Part shown: positions 19,244-27,752 of the stretch, piece after piece
Numbering within the stretch: position 1 is the stretch's first letter
Layout: every line of letters begins with the position of its first letter
Assembly (NCBI RefSeq): GCF_014621695.1
Contig: NZ_CP061281.1
Location: 6,696,001 to 6,760,000 of the forward strand
Source: Streptomyces xanthii
GTDB taxonomy: Bacteria; Actinomycetota; Actinomycetes; Streptomycetales; Streptomycetaceae
Reading direction: 5' to 3'
Length of the DNA stretch: 64,000 bases
Position numbers and translations under genes: made by a program
Notes under the pieces: model-generated
Told to the model about the DNA's origin: nothing
The model's database searches: none
The model's input: only the letters and a program-made list of their open reading frames with translations

Positions 19244-19285
19244 ATGCACGCACGCGCACTCGTTCTGCCGCCTCCGGCCGCGTAG
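19244..19285 (+). CDS. Putative 13-residue leader peptide MHARALVLPPPAA
   Basis: An ATG 11 bases after the stop of the first EamA gene, preceded by GGGTGG, opens a 13-codon frame ending in TAG. The peptide has a Val-Leu-Pro-Pro-Pro run; three successive prolines slow ribosomes that lack EF-P. The stop codon overlaps the left arm of a long hairpin (19284-19346). The arrangement is that of a ribosome-mediated attenuator for the downstream EamA gene. Translation is not demonstrated. Confidence 0.5.
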   Translation: MHARALVLPPPAA

Positions 19286-19420
19286 GGCCCCGCGGGCGGG
19301 CGTCGATCCACGGAACGGTCCGTGGGATCCGCCCGCCGAGGGCCCTGCGCGGGCAGTGAGCCGCACTTCTCCACGGGATCCGGTCGTCACCGGGATCCCG
19401 CGCCCGGCTGTTCCCGGGCG
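19284..19420 (+). promoter_or_regulatory. Three consecutive stem-loops in the leader of the second EamA gene
   Basis: Stem 1 (19284-19346) combines AGGGCCC/GGGCCCT, GGCGGGCG/CGCCCGCC and GATCCACGGA with its partner around an ACGG loop, about 25 pairs in all. Stem 2 (19374-19400) pairs CGGGATCC with GGATCCCG. Stem 3 (19401-19420) pairs CGCCCGG with CCGGGCG. GGATCC occurs in both stems 1 and 2 and is self-complementary, so alternative pairings are possible. No U-run follows. Confidence 0.5.
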
Positions 19421-19500
19421 GGTCACGGCTGCCCGCGATCGACGGTCCGTGTCCCTGGTCCCGGGTCTTCCTCTCGGGGCCGCTCTCCGTGGAGTGCCAC

Positions 19501-20592
19501 GTGTCGCAAGCCGTGCCGGGCAGTGCTGCCCGTTCCCTCACCTCGCTCGAATCCTCTGAACTCGAATCCTCTGAACTCGCGTCCTCTGAACTCGCGTCCC
19601 GCGGACGCGCGTCCCTGGCACCCGCCGTGCCGGGAATCCCCTCCCTGTCCGTCGCCCGCGGCCTGATCTGCCTGGTCGTGGCGGGGCTGGCCTGGGGCAC
19701 CGCGGGCGCCGCCGCCTCGCTCGTGTTCCGCCTCAGCGACCTGGGGCCGTCGGCCCTGTCGTTCTGGCGGTGCGCCGGCGGGCTGTTGCTGCTCCTCGCC
19801 GTACGGGTGCTGCGCCGCAGGCCCGCCCCCGTCTCCACGACCCCCGAACCGCGCGGCCGGAGGGCCGTGCGGATCCTCGTGCTCGGACTGGCCCTGGCCG
19901 TGTTCCAGACCGCCTACTTCGCGGCGGTGTCCGCGACCGGGCTCGCCGTCGCCACCGTTGTCACGCTCGGCGCGGGTCCCGTGCTCATCGCGGTCGGGGC
20001 ACGCCTCGCGATGGGGGAGCGGCTGGGCCGGGGCGGCGTGCTCGCCGTGGGCGGCGCGCTGTGCGGGCTCGCCGTGCTCGTCCTCGGTTCGGGCGGCGCC
20101 GCCGTCCGCCCCGCCGGTGTCCTGTGGGCGCTGGCCTCGGCCTCCGGGTACGCCGTGATGACCCTGCTCACCCGCTGGTTCGGCCGGTCCGGGCGGGCCG
20201 GCGGACAACTCGGCACGACCGTCGGCACCTTCGCCGTGGCGGCTCTCGCGCTGCTGCCGTTCGGCGCCGCCGAGGGACTCGTCCCGCACACCGGGAACGC
20301 GGGGGAGGTGCTCGCGCTGCTCCTGTACATCGCGTCGGTGCCGACGGCCCTCGCCTACGGGCTGTACTTCGCGGGTGCGGCCGTCGTACGGGCCGCCACG
20401 GTCTCCGTGATCATGCTGCTCGAACCGGTCGGCGCGGCCCTCATCGCCGTGACCCTGCTCGGCGAGCGCCTGACCGGGGCGACGGTGGCGGGCACCGCGG
20501 TGATGCTGGTGGCGGTCGTCGGCCTCGCGGCGGCGGAGTCCCGCGCCACGGTCGGGGCCGAGTCCCGCACCCCCGTCCAAAAAGGTGGCTGA
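19501..20592 (+). CDS. EamA-family permease with repetitive N-terminus
   Basis: The protein has 363 residues from a GTG with GTGGAG six bases ahead; the GTG at 19489 is an alternative. Residues 14-36 are built from a five-residue repeat ([20 protein letters not shown]), coded by 15-base tandem repeats. Ten hydrophobic segments in two EamA repeats follow ([42 protein letters not shown]). The substrate is unknown. It lies downstream of a putative leader peptide and hairpins, which suggests its expression responds to translation status. Confidence 0.85.
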   Translation: MSQAVPGSAARSLTSLESSELESSELASSELASRGRASLAPAVPGIPSLSVARGLICLVVAGLAWGTAGAAASLVFRLSDLGPSALSFWRCAGGLLLLLAVRVLRRRPAPVSTTPEPRGRRAVRILVLGLALAVFQTAYFAAVSATGLAVATVVTLGAGPVLIAVGARLAMGERLGRGGVLAVGGALCGLAVLVLGSGGAAVRPAGVLWALASASGYAVMTLLTRWFGRSGRAGGQLGTTVGTFAVAALALLPFGAAEGLVPHTGNAGEVLALLLYIASVPTALAYGLYFAGAAVVRAATVSVIMLLEPVGAALIAVTLLGERLTGATVAGTAVMLVAVVGLAAAESRATVGAESRTPVQKGG

Positions 20593-20646
20593 TCCACCGA
20601 TTTTCTGCTACTCGGGGTACACCGCCCTGACCTGCACCTTCTAAAA

Positions 20647-20747
20647 ACGGTGTCAGTTCCGCTCCCGCTGGATGGAACACCGTGTGGTGCCGCGCCGCGT
20701 CGAGGCCCTGTGATGTCCGCTACATGTCGCCGGCGGCCGCCGGCGAC
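20647..20747. promoter_or_regulatory. Inverted repeats upstream of the MFS exporter gene
   Basis: ACGGTGT (20647-20653) and ACACCGT (20677-20683) are perfect complements 23 bases apart. Further on, 20726-20747 is a 22-base perfect palindrome centred on GGCGGCCGCC with no loop. Both lie in the 270-base gap before the MFS gene and may be operators; no regulator gene is next door. Confidence 0.4.
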
Positions 20748-20862
20748 GTGGCTCCCCATCACTCCGGCCCGAGCGGCGCGGTAGGGCGGTCACGGGCGGG
20801 TGGACCCGGCCCCGACCTCCGGCGGCGGATCTCCGTTCAGGCCATCCCGAAAGGATCCGACG

Positions 20863-22404
20863 ATGGTCTCCTCCCCTCCGGGCGATCCGACCGCCGGTGC
20901 CCCGGGCGCCGACCGCGCCGCCGACGAACGATGGACGCCCCGCCTCATCGTGTCCCTGCTGTCGATCGTGCTCCTGCTGGAGATGCTCGCGATCAGCTAC
21001 ATCATGATCGCGACGGCCATGCCCTCCATCGCCCAGCACTACCGCACGACGCAGGGCGCCTGGCTGCTCACCGCGTTCCTGCTCGTGGGCGCGGTGGCGG
21101 CGCCGCTCGTCGGCAAGCTCGCCGACCTCCACGGCAAGCGCAGACTCCTGGTCGGCTGCATCGCGGTCTCGATCGCCGGGTCGCTCGTCTCGGCGGTGGC
21201 GCCCAGCTACGGGATCATGATCCTCGGCCGCGCGCTCACCGGGCTGCTCGTCCCGTGCCTGTTCCTCAGCTACTCGCTCATCCGTGACGTCTTCCCGCCC
21301 CGGACCGTCCCCCTCGCCGTCAGCATCGCGACCAGCGGCATGGGCATCATCGCCATCCCCGCCCCGTTCATCACCGGCTGGCTGATCGACGACTTCGGCT
21401 TCCGCAGCATCTTCTGGTTCTGGGTCATCGCCCTCGCCGTCCTGGGCGCGATGATCCTGCTGACCACGCAGGAGAGCGCGGTGCGCCTCCGCTCGCGCCT
21501 CGACCTCGTCGGCGCGCTGCTGCTCGGCGCGGGCATCGCTGGCATCCTCGTCGGCGTCAGCTTCGGCCCGGCCTGGGGCTGGACCGCAGGCTCGACCCTG
21601 GCCTACCTGATCGGCGGGCTCGTGCTCGTCGTCGCGTGGCTGGTCAGCTCCGGAGCGGTCCGCGAACCGCTCATCGACATCAAGGTGCTGCGCCGGCGCT
21701 CGGTGGCGTTCACCGTCACCGCCGCCGGATTCATGTATGGCGTCAGCGGCCTGTTCACGATGCTGCTGCCGATGCTGGTCATGACGCCGGCGGCCCTGGG
21801 TCTCGGATACGGCTTCGGGGTCGACGCCGAGGGCACCGCGGTCTTCCAGGCGCCGATCGGCCTGTGCACCGTGGTCGGCGGCGTGCTCGTCGGCGTCCTG
21901 GTCGGGCGCAGGGCGCGGCCGCGCCTCATGATGGCCGCCGGCGGCGTCTCGGCGGGCCTGGGCTGCGCGCTCACCGCGTACGCGCACGACAGCCGGGGCC
22001 TGCTGATCCTGTTCTCGTGCCTGGTCGGTCTGGGCATGGGCCTCGGCTACGCGGCGGTCCCGAACCTGCTCATCGAGGCCGTGCCGCCGCAGTTGCAGGC
22101 CTCCACCGCGAGCATCGCGGGCGTGTTCCAGAGCGTGTTCCCCGCCGTCCTGCCGGTGATCGCCTTCACTGTCCTGAACAACTCGTACATCGCTCCGCTC
22201 TCACCGGAGATCACGCGGGGCGCCGTGCTGTACACCAGCGACGGCTTCAAGGCCGCGTACCTGATCGCCGCGGGCGCCGCGGTGTGCTGTCTCTTCGCCG
22301 CGCTCGCCCTTCCGGCGCGCATCAGGCAGGTCGAGGTCCCGGTGCCGGAGCGGCCGGGGTCCGCGGCGGCGGCCGGTGAGCCCGGCGCCACCGTGGTCGC
22401 GTGA
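20863..22404 (+). CDS. MFS transporter, DHA2-type multidrug exporter
   Basis: The protein has 513 residues and an ATG preceded by AAAGGA. It shows about 14 hydrophobic helices, the number typical of the DHA2 family. Motif A after helix 2 is GKLADLHGKRRLL, and the DHA2 start is recognisable in YIMIATAMPSIAQHYRTTQGAWLLTAF, with motif C-like glycine/proline residues in helix 5. It probably exports small drugs or natural products with protons. It sits downstream of inverted repeats and may be controlled by a regulator encoded elsewhere. Confidence 0.88.
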   Translation: MVSSPPGDPTAGAPGADRAADERWTPRLIVSLLSIVLLLEMLAISYIMIATAMPSIAQHYRTTQGAWLLTAFLLVGAVAAPLVGKLADLHGKRRLLVGCIAVSIAGSLVSAVAPSYGIMILGRALTGLLVPCLFLSYSLIRDVFPPRTVPLAVSIATSGMGIIAIPAPFITGWLIDDFGFRSIFWFWVIALAVLGAMILLTTQESAVRLRSRLDLVGALLLGAGIAGILVGVSFGPAWGWTAGSTLAYLIGGLVLVVAWLVSSGAVREPLIDIKVLRRRSVAFTVTAAGFMYGVSGLFTMLLPMLVMTPAALGLGYGFGVDAEGTAVFQAPIGLCTVVGGVLVGVLVGRRARPRLMMAAGGVSAGLGCALTAYAHDSRGLLILFSCLVGLGMGLGYAAVPNLLIEAVPPQLQASTASIAGVFQSVFPAVLPVIAFTVLNNSYIAPLSPEITRGAVLYTSDGFKAAYLIAAGAAVCCLFAALALPARIRQVEVPVPERPGSAAAAGEPGATVVA

Positions 22405-22448
22405 CACCGGGGGCCGCGCCGGGCCGCTGACCCCGGCGGTCGGCGGGC

Positions 22449-23081
22449 TCAGGCGGAGCGCCGTCGCCGCTGCTGGGCCAGGGCGGCGGCGTCGCCCGGA
22501 GCGCCGCGCTCCGCGAGGCCGGCCGCGATCCGGTCCTGGACCTCGTCCGGCTTGTGGCCCGCGTACTTGAACTTGGCGCGGACGCCGGTCACTTCGAGCC
22601 GCAGCCCGCGGATGCCCGGCAGCAGCCGCCCGTACGGGGCCTCGCCCGCGGCGGCCTCGGCGGACAGGCCGGGCGGCTGGAAGTGCGCAACCTGCCGGTT
22701 GAGCAGCGCCGCCTTCTCGTGCGGGTCGTCGACGACGTGCGCGGTGCACCGGAGCTGGACCGCCGCGTAGACGCTGGTCGGCGTCCCGTGCTCGGCCGGG
22801 TCGCCGGGCAGCGCCTGCCAGGGGCCCGGCACGAACGCGTAGTCGTCGACGACGCTGAGCAGCACCTCGGGGCGCGCCTCAAGGGCGCGCCACAGCGGGT
22901 TCGGCCGGGCGAGATGGCCGAGGACCTCGCCGCGCCCGGCGTCGTACGCGAAGTGCAGCGGCTGGACGAACGGCGGCTCGCCGTCCCCTCCGTTGACCGC
23001 GAGCTGGCCGAAGTCGTGCCCGGCCAGCCAGTCCTGCCACTCCTTCTCGTCGCGCGCCGCGTCCCAGGGGTGGATCAGCAT
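22449..23081 (-). CDS. PaiB-like FMN-binding protein
   Basis: The protein has 210 residues, beginning MLIHPWDAARDEKEWQDWL. The split-barrel flavin-binding fold is recognisable in FVQPLHFAYD, GEVLGHLARPNPLWRALEARPEVLLSVVDDYAFVPG, TPTSVYAAVQLRCTAHVVDD and LEVTGVRAKFKYAGHKPDEV, all typical of PaiB and its relatives. PaiB in Bacillus is called a negative regulator, but the biochemical role of the family is unclear. Its ATG overlaps the stop of the preceding gene (TGATG), so translation is coupled to the pyridoxamine-oxidase-like gene. Confidence 0.85.
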   Translation of the reverse strand: MLIHPWDAARDEKEWQDWLAGHDFGQLAVNGGDGEPPFVQPLHFAYDAGRGEVLGHLARPNPLWRALEARPEVLLSVVDDYAFVPGPWQALPGDPAEHGTPTSVYAAVQLRCTAHVVDDPHEKAALLNRQVAHFQPPGLSAEAAAGEAPYGRLLPGIRGLRLEVTGVRAKFKYAGHKPDEVQDRIAAGLAERGAPGDAAALAQQRRRRSA

Positions 23082-23788
23082 CACAGGTCCCGCAGGTACT
23101 TCGGGACCTCGATGCCGTCGGCCAGGTCGTCCGACGGGACGAGCGCGCCGTGGGTCCGCTGCACCGGGACGACGCCCGTCCAGTACGGGAGCTCCAGGTC
23201 CTCCGGCTCGTCGTTCGGGCCGCCGGTGCGCAGCTTCGCGGAGACCTCGGCCAGGTCGAGCCGGAGCACGGCGGTCGCCGCCAGCTCCTTCGCGTTCGCC
23301 GGGCGCGAGTCGGCGGAGCGGCCCGGTACGACGTGGTCGACCAGAGCGTCCAGGGCGAGCCGCTTCTCCTCCGGGTCGGTGACCTGGTGGGCGGTGCCGT
23401 GCACCACCACGGAGCGGTAGTTGATGGAGTGGTGGAAGGCCGAGCGGGCCAGGACCAGGCCGTCGACGTGCGTCACCGTGAGGCAGACGGGCAGGCCCGG
23501 GGCCTGCTGCCCGGCCATGCGCAGCGGGCGCGACCCGGTGGAGCCGTGCACGTAGAGCCGGTCGCCGACCCGTCCGTAGAGCGTCGGCAGTACGACCGGC
23601 GCCCCGTCGCGCACGAAGCCGAGGTGGCACACGTAGGCCTCGTCGAGTATCGCGTGCACCATCTCGTGGTCGTAGCGGGCGCGCTCCTTGGAACGCGTCG
23701 GGACCGTGCGGTCGGTCGGCGCGTACGTGTTCTCGGCGGCGTCTTCGGCAGCGGGGGCTGCGGGGGACTGCTCGGGGGCCACGCTCAT
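23081..23788 (-). CDS. Pyridoxamine 5'-phosphate oxidase-like flavin protein
   Basis: The protein has 235 residues from an ATG preceded by GGAG. After a disordered 25-residue head it has a split-barrel domain: ILDEAYVCHLGFVRDGAPVVLPTLYGRVGDRLYVHGSTGSRPLR and LTVTHVDGLVLARSAFHHSINYRSVVVHGTAH. This is the NimA-like branch of the PNPOx family, which binds FMN and usually reduces small substrates. It is the first gene of a two-gene unit and faces a MocR regulator across 28 bases, so it is probably a target of that regulator. Confidence 0.85.
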   Translation of the reverse strand: MSVAPEQSPAAPAAEDAAENTYAPTDRTVPTRSKERARYDHEMVHAILDEAYVCHLGFVRDGAPVVLPTLYGRVGDRLYVHGSTGSRPLRMAGQQAPGLPVCLTVTHVDGLVLARSAFHHSINYRSVVVHGTAHQVTDPEEKRLALDALVDHVVPGRSADSRPANAKELAATAVLRLDLAEVSAKLRTGGPNDEPEDLELPYWTGVVPVQRTHGALVPSDDLADGIEVPKYLRDL

Positions 23789-23802
23789 GGTGCGAACTCC
23801 AT

Positions 23803-23814
23803 TGCACTAGTGCA
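23803..23814. promoter_or_regulatory. 12-bp palindrome in the divergent mocR promoter
   Basis: TGCACTAGTGCA is a perfect palindrome in the 28-base gap between the flavin-protein gene and mocR. CATAAT (23813-23818) directly follows and could be a -10 box for mocR, which would put the transcript start near the GTG at 23826. A half-site, GTGCTA, recurs at 23826-23831. It is a likely operator for the adjacent regulator. Confidence 0.6.
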
Positions 23815-23816
23815 TA

Positions 23817-25160
23817 ATGTTGTTTGTGCTAGGAGAGTATCCGATCAGTGGGCGGCGCGCAGCAGACATTTCGGCGAGCGTCGAGCGGGCGGTGGCCGAC
23901 GGCAGCCTCGAACCGGGGCAACTGCTGCCGCCGATGCGGGAGTTGGCCGAGCGGCTCGGGGTGAATCCCAATACGGTCGCGGCCGCGTACCGGACCCTGC
24001 GCGAGCGCGGGGTCATCGAGACGGCCGGGCGGCGCGGCAGCCGGATCCGGCCCAAACCGGCCACGACCGCGCGCGAGAGCATCCGCGTGGACGTCCCGGA
24101 CGGCGTGCGGAACGTGTCGAACGGCAATCCGGACACGGCCCTGCTGCCCTCGCTCGTCGAGGCGTTCACCGCCGCCGCGAGGGCCGCCGACCAGAACCCC
24201 GTGCTCTACGGGGCCGCGTCGCTCGAGCCCGAGCTGGCGCGGGCCGCGCGGACCGCGCTCGACGCCGACGGGGTGCCGGCCGGGCCGGTCGTCGTCGCGT
24301 CCGGCTCCCTCGACGCCATCGAGCGGGTGCTAGCGGTGCACCTCAGGCCCGGCGACGCGGTCGCCGTCGAGGATCCCGGCTGGGGCAGCATGCTCGACCT
24401 CGTGCCCGCGCTCGGCCTGCGTATCGAGCCGGTCGGGGTGGACGACGACGGTCCGCTGCCCGGCGACGTGGCGCGGGCGCTGCGCGGCGGGGCGCGGGCC
24501 CTCGTGGTCACCGACCGGGCGCAGAACCCGACGGGCGCGGCCGTGAGCGCGTCCCGCGCCGAAGAACTGCGGGCGGTCCTCGCCGCCCACCCGGACGTCC
24601 TGCTCATCGAGGACGACCACGGGCACGGCATCGTCGACCTGCCGCTGCACCCGCTGGCCGGGGACGCCCGCCCCTGGGCCTTCGTCCGCTCGGTCGCCAA
24701 GGCCTACGGCCCCGACCTGCGGCTCGCCGTGCTCACCGGCGACCCCGACACCGTCGACCGGGTGCGCGGCCGGCAGAGTCTGGGCCCCGGCTGGGTCAGC
24801 CGCATCACCCAGCGGGCCGTCGCCACGCTGTGGGCGGCCCGTGCCGTCGACGCGCGGGCCGTCTCGGCCTCGTACGGGCGGCGCCGTGACGCGCTGATCG
24901 CCGCGCTCGCCGTGCGGGGGATCGCGGCGCACGGGCGCAGCGGCATGAACGTGTGGGTCCCGGTGCCGGACGAGACCGGGGTCGTCGCCCGGCTGCTGCA
25001 CGCGGGGTGGGCGGTGGCGCCCGGCGCCCGGTTCCGGATGAAGGCCGGGCCCGGGGTGCGGATCACCGTCTCCGGGCTGCGCGTCGAGGAGATCGACGCG
25101 GTCGCGGACGCGGTGGCCGCCGCCGTCGGCCCCGCCCGCGGCACGGTCCGCTACGACTGA
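23817..25160 (+). CDS. MocR-type regulator (GntR domain fused to aminotransferase fold)
   Basis: The protein has 447 residues. A GntR winged helix comes first (about 20-80: GSLEPGQLLPPMRELAERLG, NPNTVAAAYRTLRERGVIET). A full fold-type I aminotransferase domain follows, with the PLP lysine Lys295 in SVAKAYGPDLR, plus DRAQNPTGAAVS and LLIEDDHGHG. MocR proteins use PLP or an amino compound bound to PLP to change DNA binding. It faces a two-gene operon of flavin-binding-fold proteins. If the -10 at 23813 is real, the start may be the GTG at 23826 on a leaderless transcript. It ends overlapping the opposing EamA gene by 10 bases. Confidence 0.9.
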   Translation: MLFVLGEYPISGRRAADISASVERAVADGSLEPGQLLPPMRELAERLGVNPNTVAAAYRTLRERGVIETAGRRGSRIRPKPATTARESIRVDVPDGVRNVSNGNPDTALLPSLVEAFTAAARAADQNPVLYGAASLEPELARAARTALDADGVPAGPVVVASGSLDAIERVLAVHLRPGDAVAVEDPGWGSMLDLVPALGLRIEPVGVDDDGPLPGDVARALRGGARALVVTDRAQNPTGAAVSASRAEELRAVLAAHPDVLLIEDDHGHGIVDLPLHPLAGDARPWAFVRSVAKAYGPDLRLAVLTGDPDTVDRVRGRQSLGPGWVSRITQRAVATLWAARAVDARAVSASYGRRRDALIAALAVRGIAAHGRSGMNVWVPVPDETGVVARLLHAGWAVAPGARFRMKAGPGVRITVSGLRVEEIDAVADAVAAAVGPARGTVRYD

Positions 25161-26104
25161 GCGCGGCCCCGGGACTGGGTGAGGGCCGCGCCCGCGATCA
25201 CGATCAGCGCGCCGACCGGTGTCGACCAGTGCAGCGTCTCGCCGAGCACCGCGACACCGGCGGCGGTGGCGATGACCGGGATGAAGTACGTGACCATCTG
25301 CGCCGTCGTCGGACCCACCTCGGCGACCAGGCCGTACTGGATGAGCACCGCGAGGCCCGTGCCGAGCGCGCCGAGCGCCACGATCGCGAGCAGCGGGACC
25401 AGGGAGAAGCGGGACGGCCAGGATGTGAACAGCGGGGTCACCACGGCCAGTTGGACCGTGGCGACGAGCAGCTGGGCGCCGGTCATCGACAGGTGGGAGT
25501 GGCCTGAGGCGGCCAGGGTGCGGCGGACGTAGATCCACCCGATCGGGTAGCTGAGCGAGGCGAGCAGGGCCATCGCCGTGCCCGTCACGTCCAGGCCGTG
25601 GAACCCCTGCCACACGCCGAGCACCGTGAGGACGCCGAGGAAGCCGAGGCCGAGGCCCGCGACCCGGCGCCGCGTCGGCCGGTCCTCGGAGAGCGCGACC
25701 AGGGAGAGCACCATGCCCCACAGCGGTGACGTCGCGTTGCAGATCCCCGCCAGCGTCGACGGGATCGTCTGCTCGGCGAACGCGAACAGGGAGAACGGCA
25801 GCGCGTTCAGGAGGAACGCCGCGACGGTCAGATGCCCCCAGGTGCGGGCGCCGCGCGGCAGCCGCTCCCGCTTCACCGCCATCGCCGCCACGAGCACCAG
25901 CGTGCCGAACACGAGCCGGCCGAGCGTCACCTGGAACGGTGCGTACCCGTCCGTGCCCACCTTGATGAGCAGGAAGCTGAAGCCCCAGATGAGGGAGAGC
26001 GCGCCGAAGCGCAGGCGCCAGTCGAGGGCGCGGGACGGACCGGGGGCGGGCGCGGTCGTCGAGGTGGTGTCCGGAACGCTCCGGCGCGGGGTCGCGGTGC
26101 TCAT
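25151..26104 (-). CDS. EamA-family permease
   Basis: The protein has 317 residues with a 25-residue Thr/Pro-rich cytoplasmic head and ten helices in two EamA repeats (LSLIWGFSFLLIKVGTDGYAP; TTAQMVTYFIPVIATAAGVAVLGETLHW). The second repeat ends in the usual basic tail. It is transcribed away from a LysR gene with a 75-base shared promoter containing palindromes, a classical arrangement in which the LysR protein controls the exporter. The substrate is probably an amino acid or similar metabolite. Confidence 0.88.
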   Translation of the reverse strand: MSTATPRRSVPDTTSTTAPAPGPSRALDWRLRFGALSLIWGFSFLLIKVGTDGYAPFQVTLGRLVFGTLVLVAAMAVKRERLPRGARTWGHLTVAAFLLNALPFSLFAFAEQTIPSTLAGICNATSPLWGMVLSLVALSEDRPTRRRVAGLGLGFLGVLTVLGVWQGFHGLDVTGTAMALLASLSYPIGWIYVRRTLAASGHSHLSMTGAQLLVATVQLAVVTPLFTSWPSRFSLVPLLAIVALGALGTGLAVLIQYGLVAEVGPTTAQMVTYFIPVIATAAGVAVLGETLHWSTPVGALIVIAGAALTQSRGRAQS

Positions 26105-26141
26105 GGAGGCAAGCTTCGCGCGCCCCGACCTCGTAGCACAA

Positions 26142-26165
26142 GCGAGAATTCTTGCGCGATATCGC
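26142..26165. promoter_or_regulatory. Operator candidates between EamA and lysR-type genes
   Basis: Two palindromes overlap: GCGAGAATTCTTGCGC (26142-26157, core AGAATTCT perfect) and GCGATATCGC (26156-26165, perfect). They sit 15 to 38 bases before the regulator's start codon, where autoregulating LysR proteins usually bind. Confidence 0.55.
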
Positions 26166-26179
26166 TTAGCATCGCTTAC

Positions 26180-27094
26180 ATGTTGAACCTGGAGCGCCTA
26201 CGGGTCCTCGACGCGCTCGCCCGGCACGGCTCGGTGAGCGGCGCCGCCGACGCCCTGCACGTCACGACGTCCGCCGTCTCGCAGCAGATGACCAAGCTGG
26301 AGCGCGAGGTCGGCCAGCAGCTCCTCGCCAAGCACGGGCGCGGTGTCCGGCTCACCGACGCGGGCCGGCTGCTGTCCGAGCACGCCGCGCGGATCCTCTC
26401 CCAGGTCGAGCTGGCCCAGGCCGACCTGGAGGCGCAGCGCGGCCAGGTGGCGGGGGAGCTGCGCATCGCCGCGTTCCCGACGGCGGCCCGCGGGCTGTTC
26501 CCCGCGGCCCTGGCCGCCCTGCGCGCCGAGCATCCCCAATTGCGCGTGCGCTCCCAGGAACTGGAGCCCGAGGGCGGTGTCGCCGGGGTGGTGCGCGGCG
26601 ACCTCGACCTCGCCGTCGTGCTCGACTGGTACAACAAGCCGATGCCGATGCCCGACGGCCTGGTCAAGGCGAGCATCCTCGACGACCCGGCCGACATCGC
26701 CATGCATGCCGGACACCCCCTCGCGGGGCGGGACGAGGTCGGCCTGGAGGACTTCGCCGACGACGAGTGGATCACCTGGGGCGAGGGCGAGTTCTGCCAC
26801 GAGTGGCTGCTGTTCACGCTGCGCGCCCGGGGTGTCGAGCCGCAGGTCGGCCATCGCGCCGCCGAGACCCACACCCAGCTCGGCCTCGTCGCCGCAGGCC
26901 TCGGCGTCTGCGTCGCCCCGCTCCTCGGCCGCGACCCGATGCCCGAGGGCGTCGTCACGGTCCCCGTGCGCCAGCAGGTGCGGCGCCACGTCTACGTGGT
27001 CTGGCGGGCGGACGCGGACCGGCGTCCGTCGATCCGCGCGGCCGTCGAGGCCTTGCAGAAGGCGGGCGCCGACCTCGGGCGGACGGCGTCGTAG
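26180..27094 (+). CDS. LysR-family transcriptional regulator
   Basis: The protein has 304 residues, normal for the family, starting MLNLERLRVLDALARHGSVS. The N-terminal winged helix-turn-helix (about 1-60) reads GAADALHVTTSAVSQQMTKL. The effector domain (about 90-295) is of the type-2 periplasmic-binding fold, with GELRIAAFPTAARGLFPAAL and LGLVAAGLGVCVAPLL. It faces an EamA permease gene across 75 bases with palindromes, so it most likely controls that exporter. The effector is unknown. Confidence 0.9.
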   Translation: MLNLERLRVLDALARHGSVSGAADALHVTTSAVSQQMTKLEREVGQQLLAKHGRGVRLTDAGRLLSEHAARILSQVELAQADLEAQRGQVAGELRIAAFPTAARGLFPAALAALRAEHPQLRVRSQELEPEGGVAGVVRGDLDLAVVLDWYNKPMPMPDGLVKASILDDPADIAMHAGHPLAGRDEVGLEDFADDEWITWGEGEFCHEWLLFTLRARGVEPQVGHRAAETHTQLGLVAAGLGVCVAPLLGRDPMPEGVVTVPVRQQVRRHVYVVWRADADRRPSIRAAVEALQKAGADLGRTAS

Positions 27095-27139
27095 GGCGTG
27101 CCGGGCGTCGTGGGGCAGGCGGGAGTCTGAAGACACCGC

Positions 27140-27622
27140 CTAGCTCGCGGGGGACGGCATTCCGGGGAGCTTGCGGAAGTCCCAGGAGGCGATCTTGTCC
27201 GGGGTGAGCCGCGCCCAGGCGTGCCGCCCGTCGTGCACCATCTCCGGCAGGCCGAAGTTCTTGCGCGCGAACAGCCGCTCCGGCACGTCGAGTTCGGCAC
27301 ACGGCTCACCGGTGCGCGGGGACTCCCCGACGAACTCGATCCGGCCCGACAGCTCCACGCCGAGCAGCTCCCCGTACTCCTCGCCCGCGTCGACCACCAC
27401 CGCCACCCGGCCGTCGGCCCGCAGGTCCGCCCAGCGCTTGCTGCGCGAGAGCGAGTACAGCCACAGCGAGGTCCCGTCCCACACGAACCACAACGGGCTC
27501 ACGTGCGGGGTGCCGTCCGCCGACACGGTCGCCACCCGGCAGGTCCGCTGCTCGGCGAGGAAGGCGTCCCGTTCCTCGGAGGTCATCATGATCCGGCGGC
27601 CCCGGCGCTGTGTGACGGCCAT
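27140..27622 (-). CDS. PPOX-class flavin/F420-binding protein
   Basis: The protein has 160 residues from an ATG preceded by GGGAG. The split-barrel fold is shown by FLAEQRTCRVATVSADGTPHVSPLWFVWDGTSLWLYSLSRSKRW and VAVVVDAGEEYGELLGVELSGRIEFVG. The length and the DGTPHVSPLWF strand resemble the F420-dependent branch of this superfamily, which is abundant in actinobacteria, but FMN binding cannot be excluded. No partner gene is adjacent. Confidence 0.85.
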   Translation of the reverse strand: MAVTQRRGRRIMMTSEERDAFLAEQRTCRVATVSADGTPHVSPLWFVWDGTSLWLYSLSRSKRWADLRADGRVAVVVDAGEEYGELLGVELSGRIEFVGESPRTGEPCAELDVPERLFARKNFGLPEMVHDGRHAWARLTPDKIASWDFRKLPGMPSPAS

Positions 27623-27752
27623 GTGCGCTCCCTCGACGGCGGTTCAGTGCGGCTGACGATGTGTCAGAAAGGCAGCATGCTGGGTCTTCCGCCGTCGCGC
27701 AATGGTGGCTAGGGTCTGCGCCGGACACGGACCGGACCACAGGGGGTCGCGC

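Noticed and set aside
20863..22404. MFS exporter as part of an antibiotic-resistance unit with the EamA gene upstream
   Set aside because: A 270-base gap with palindromes separates them and no biosynthetic or regulator gene adjoins, so an operon or resistance role cannot be supported.
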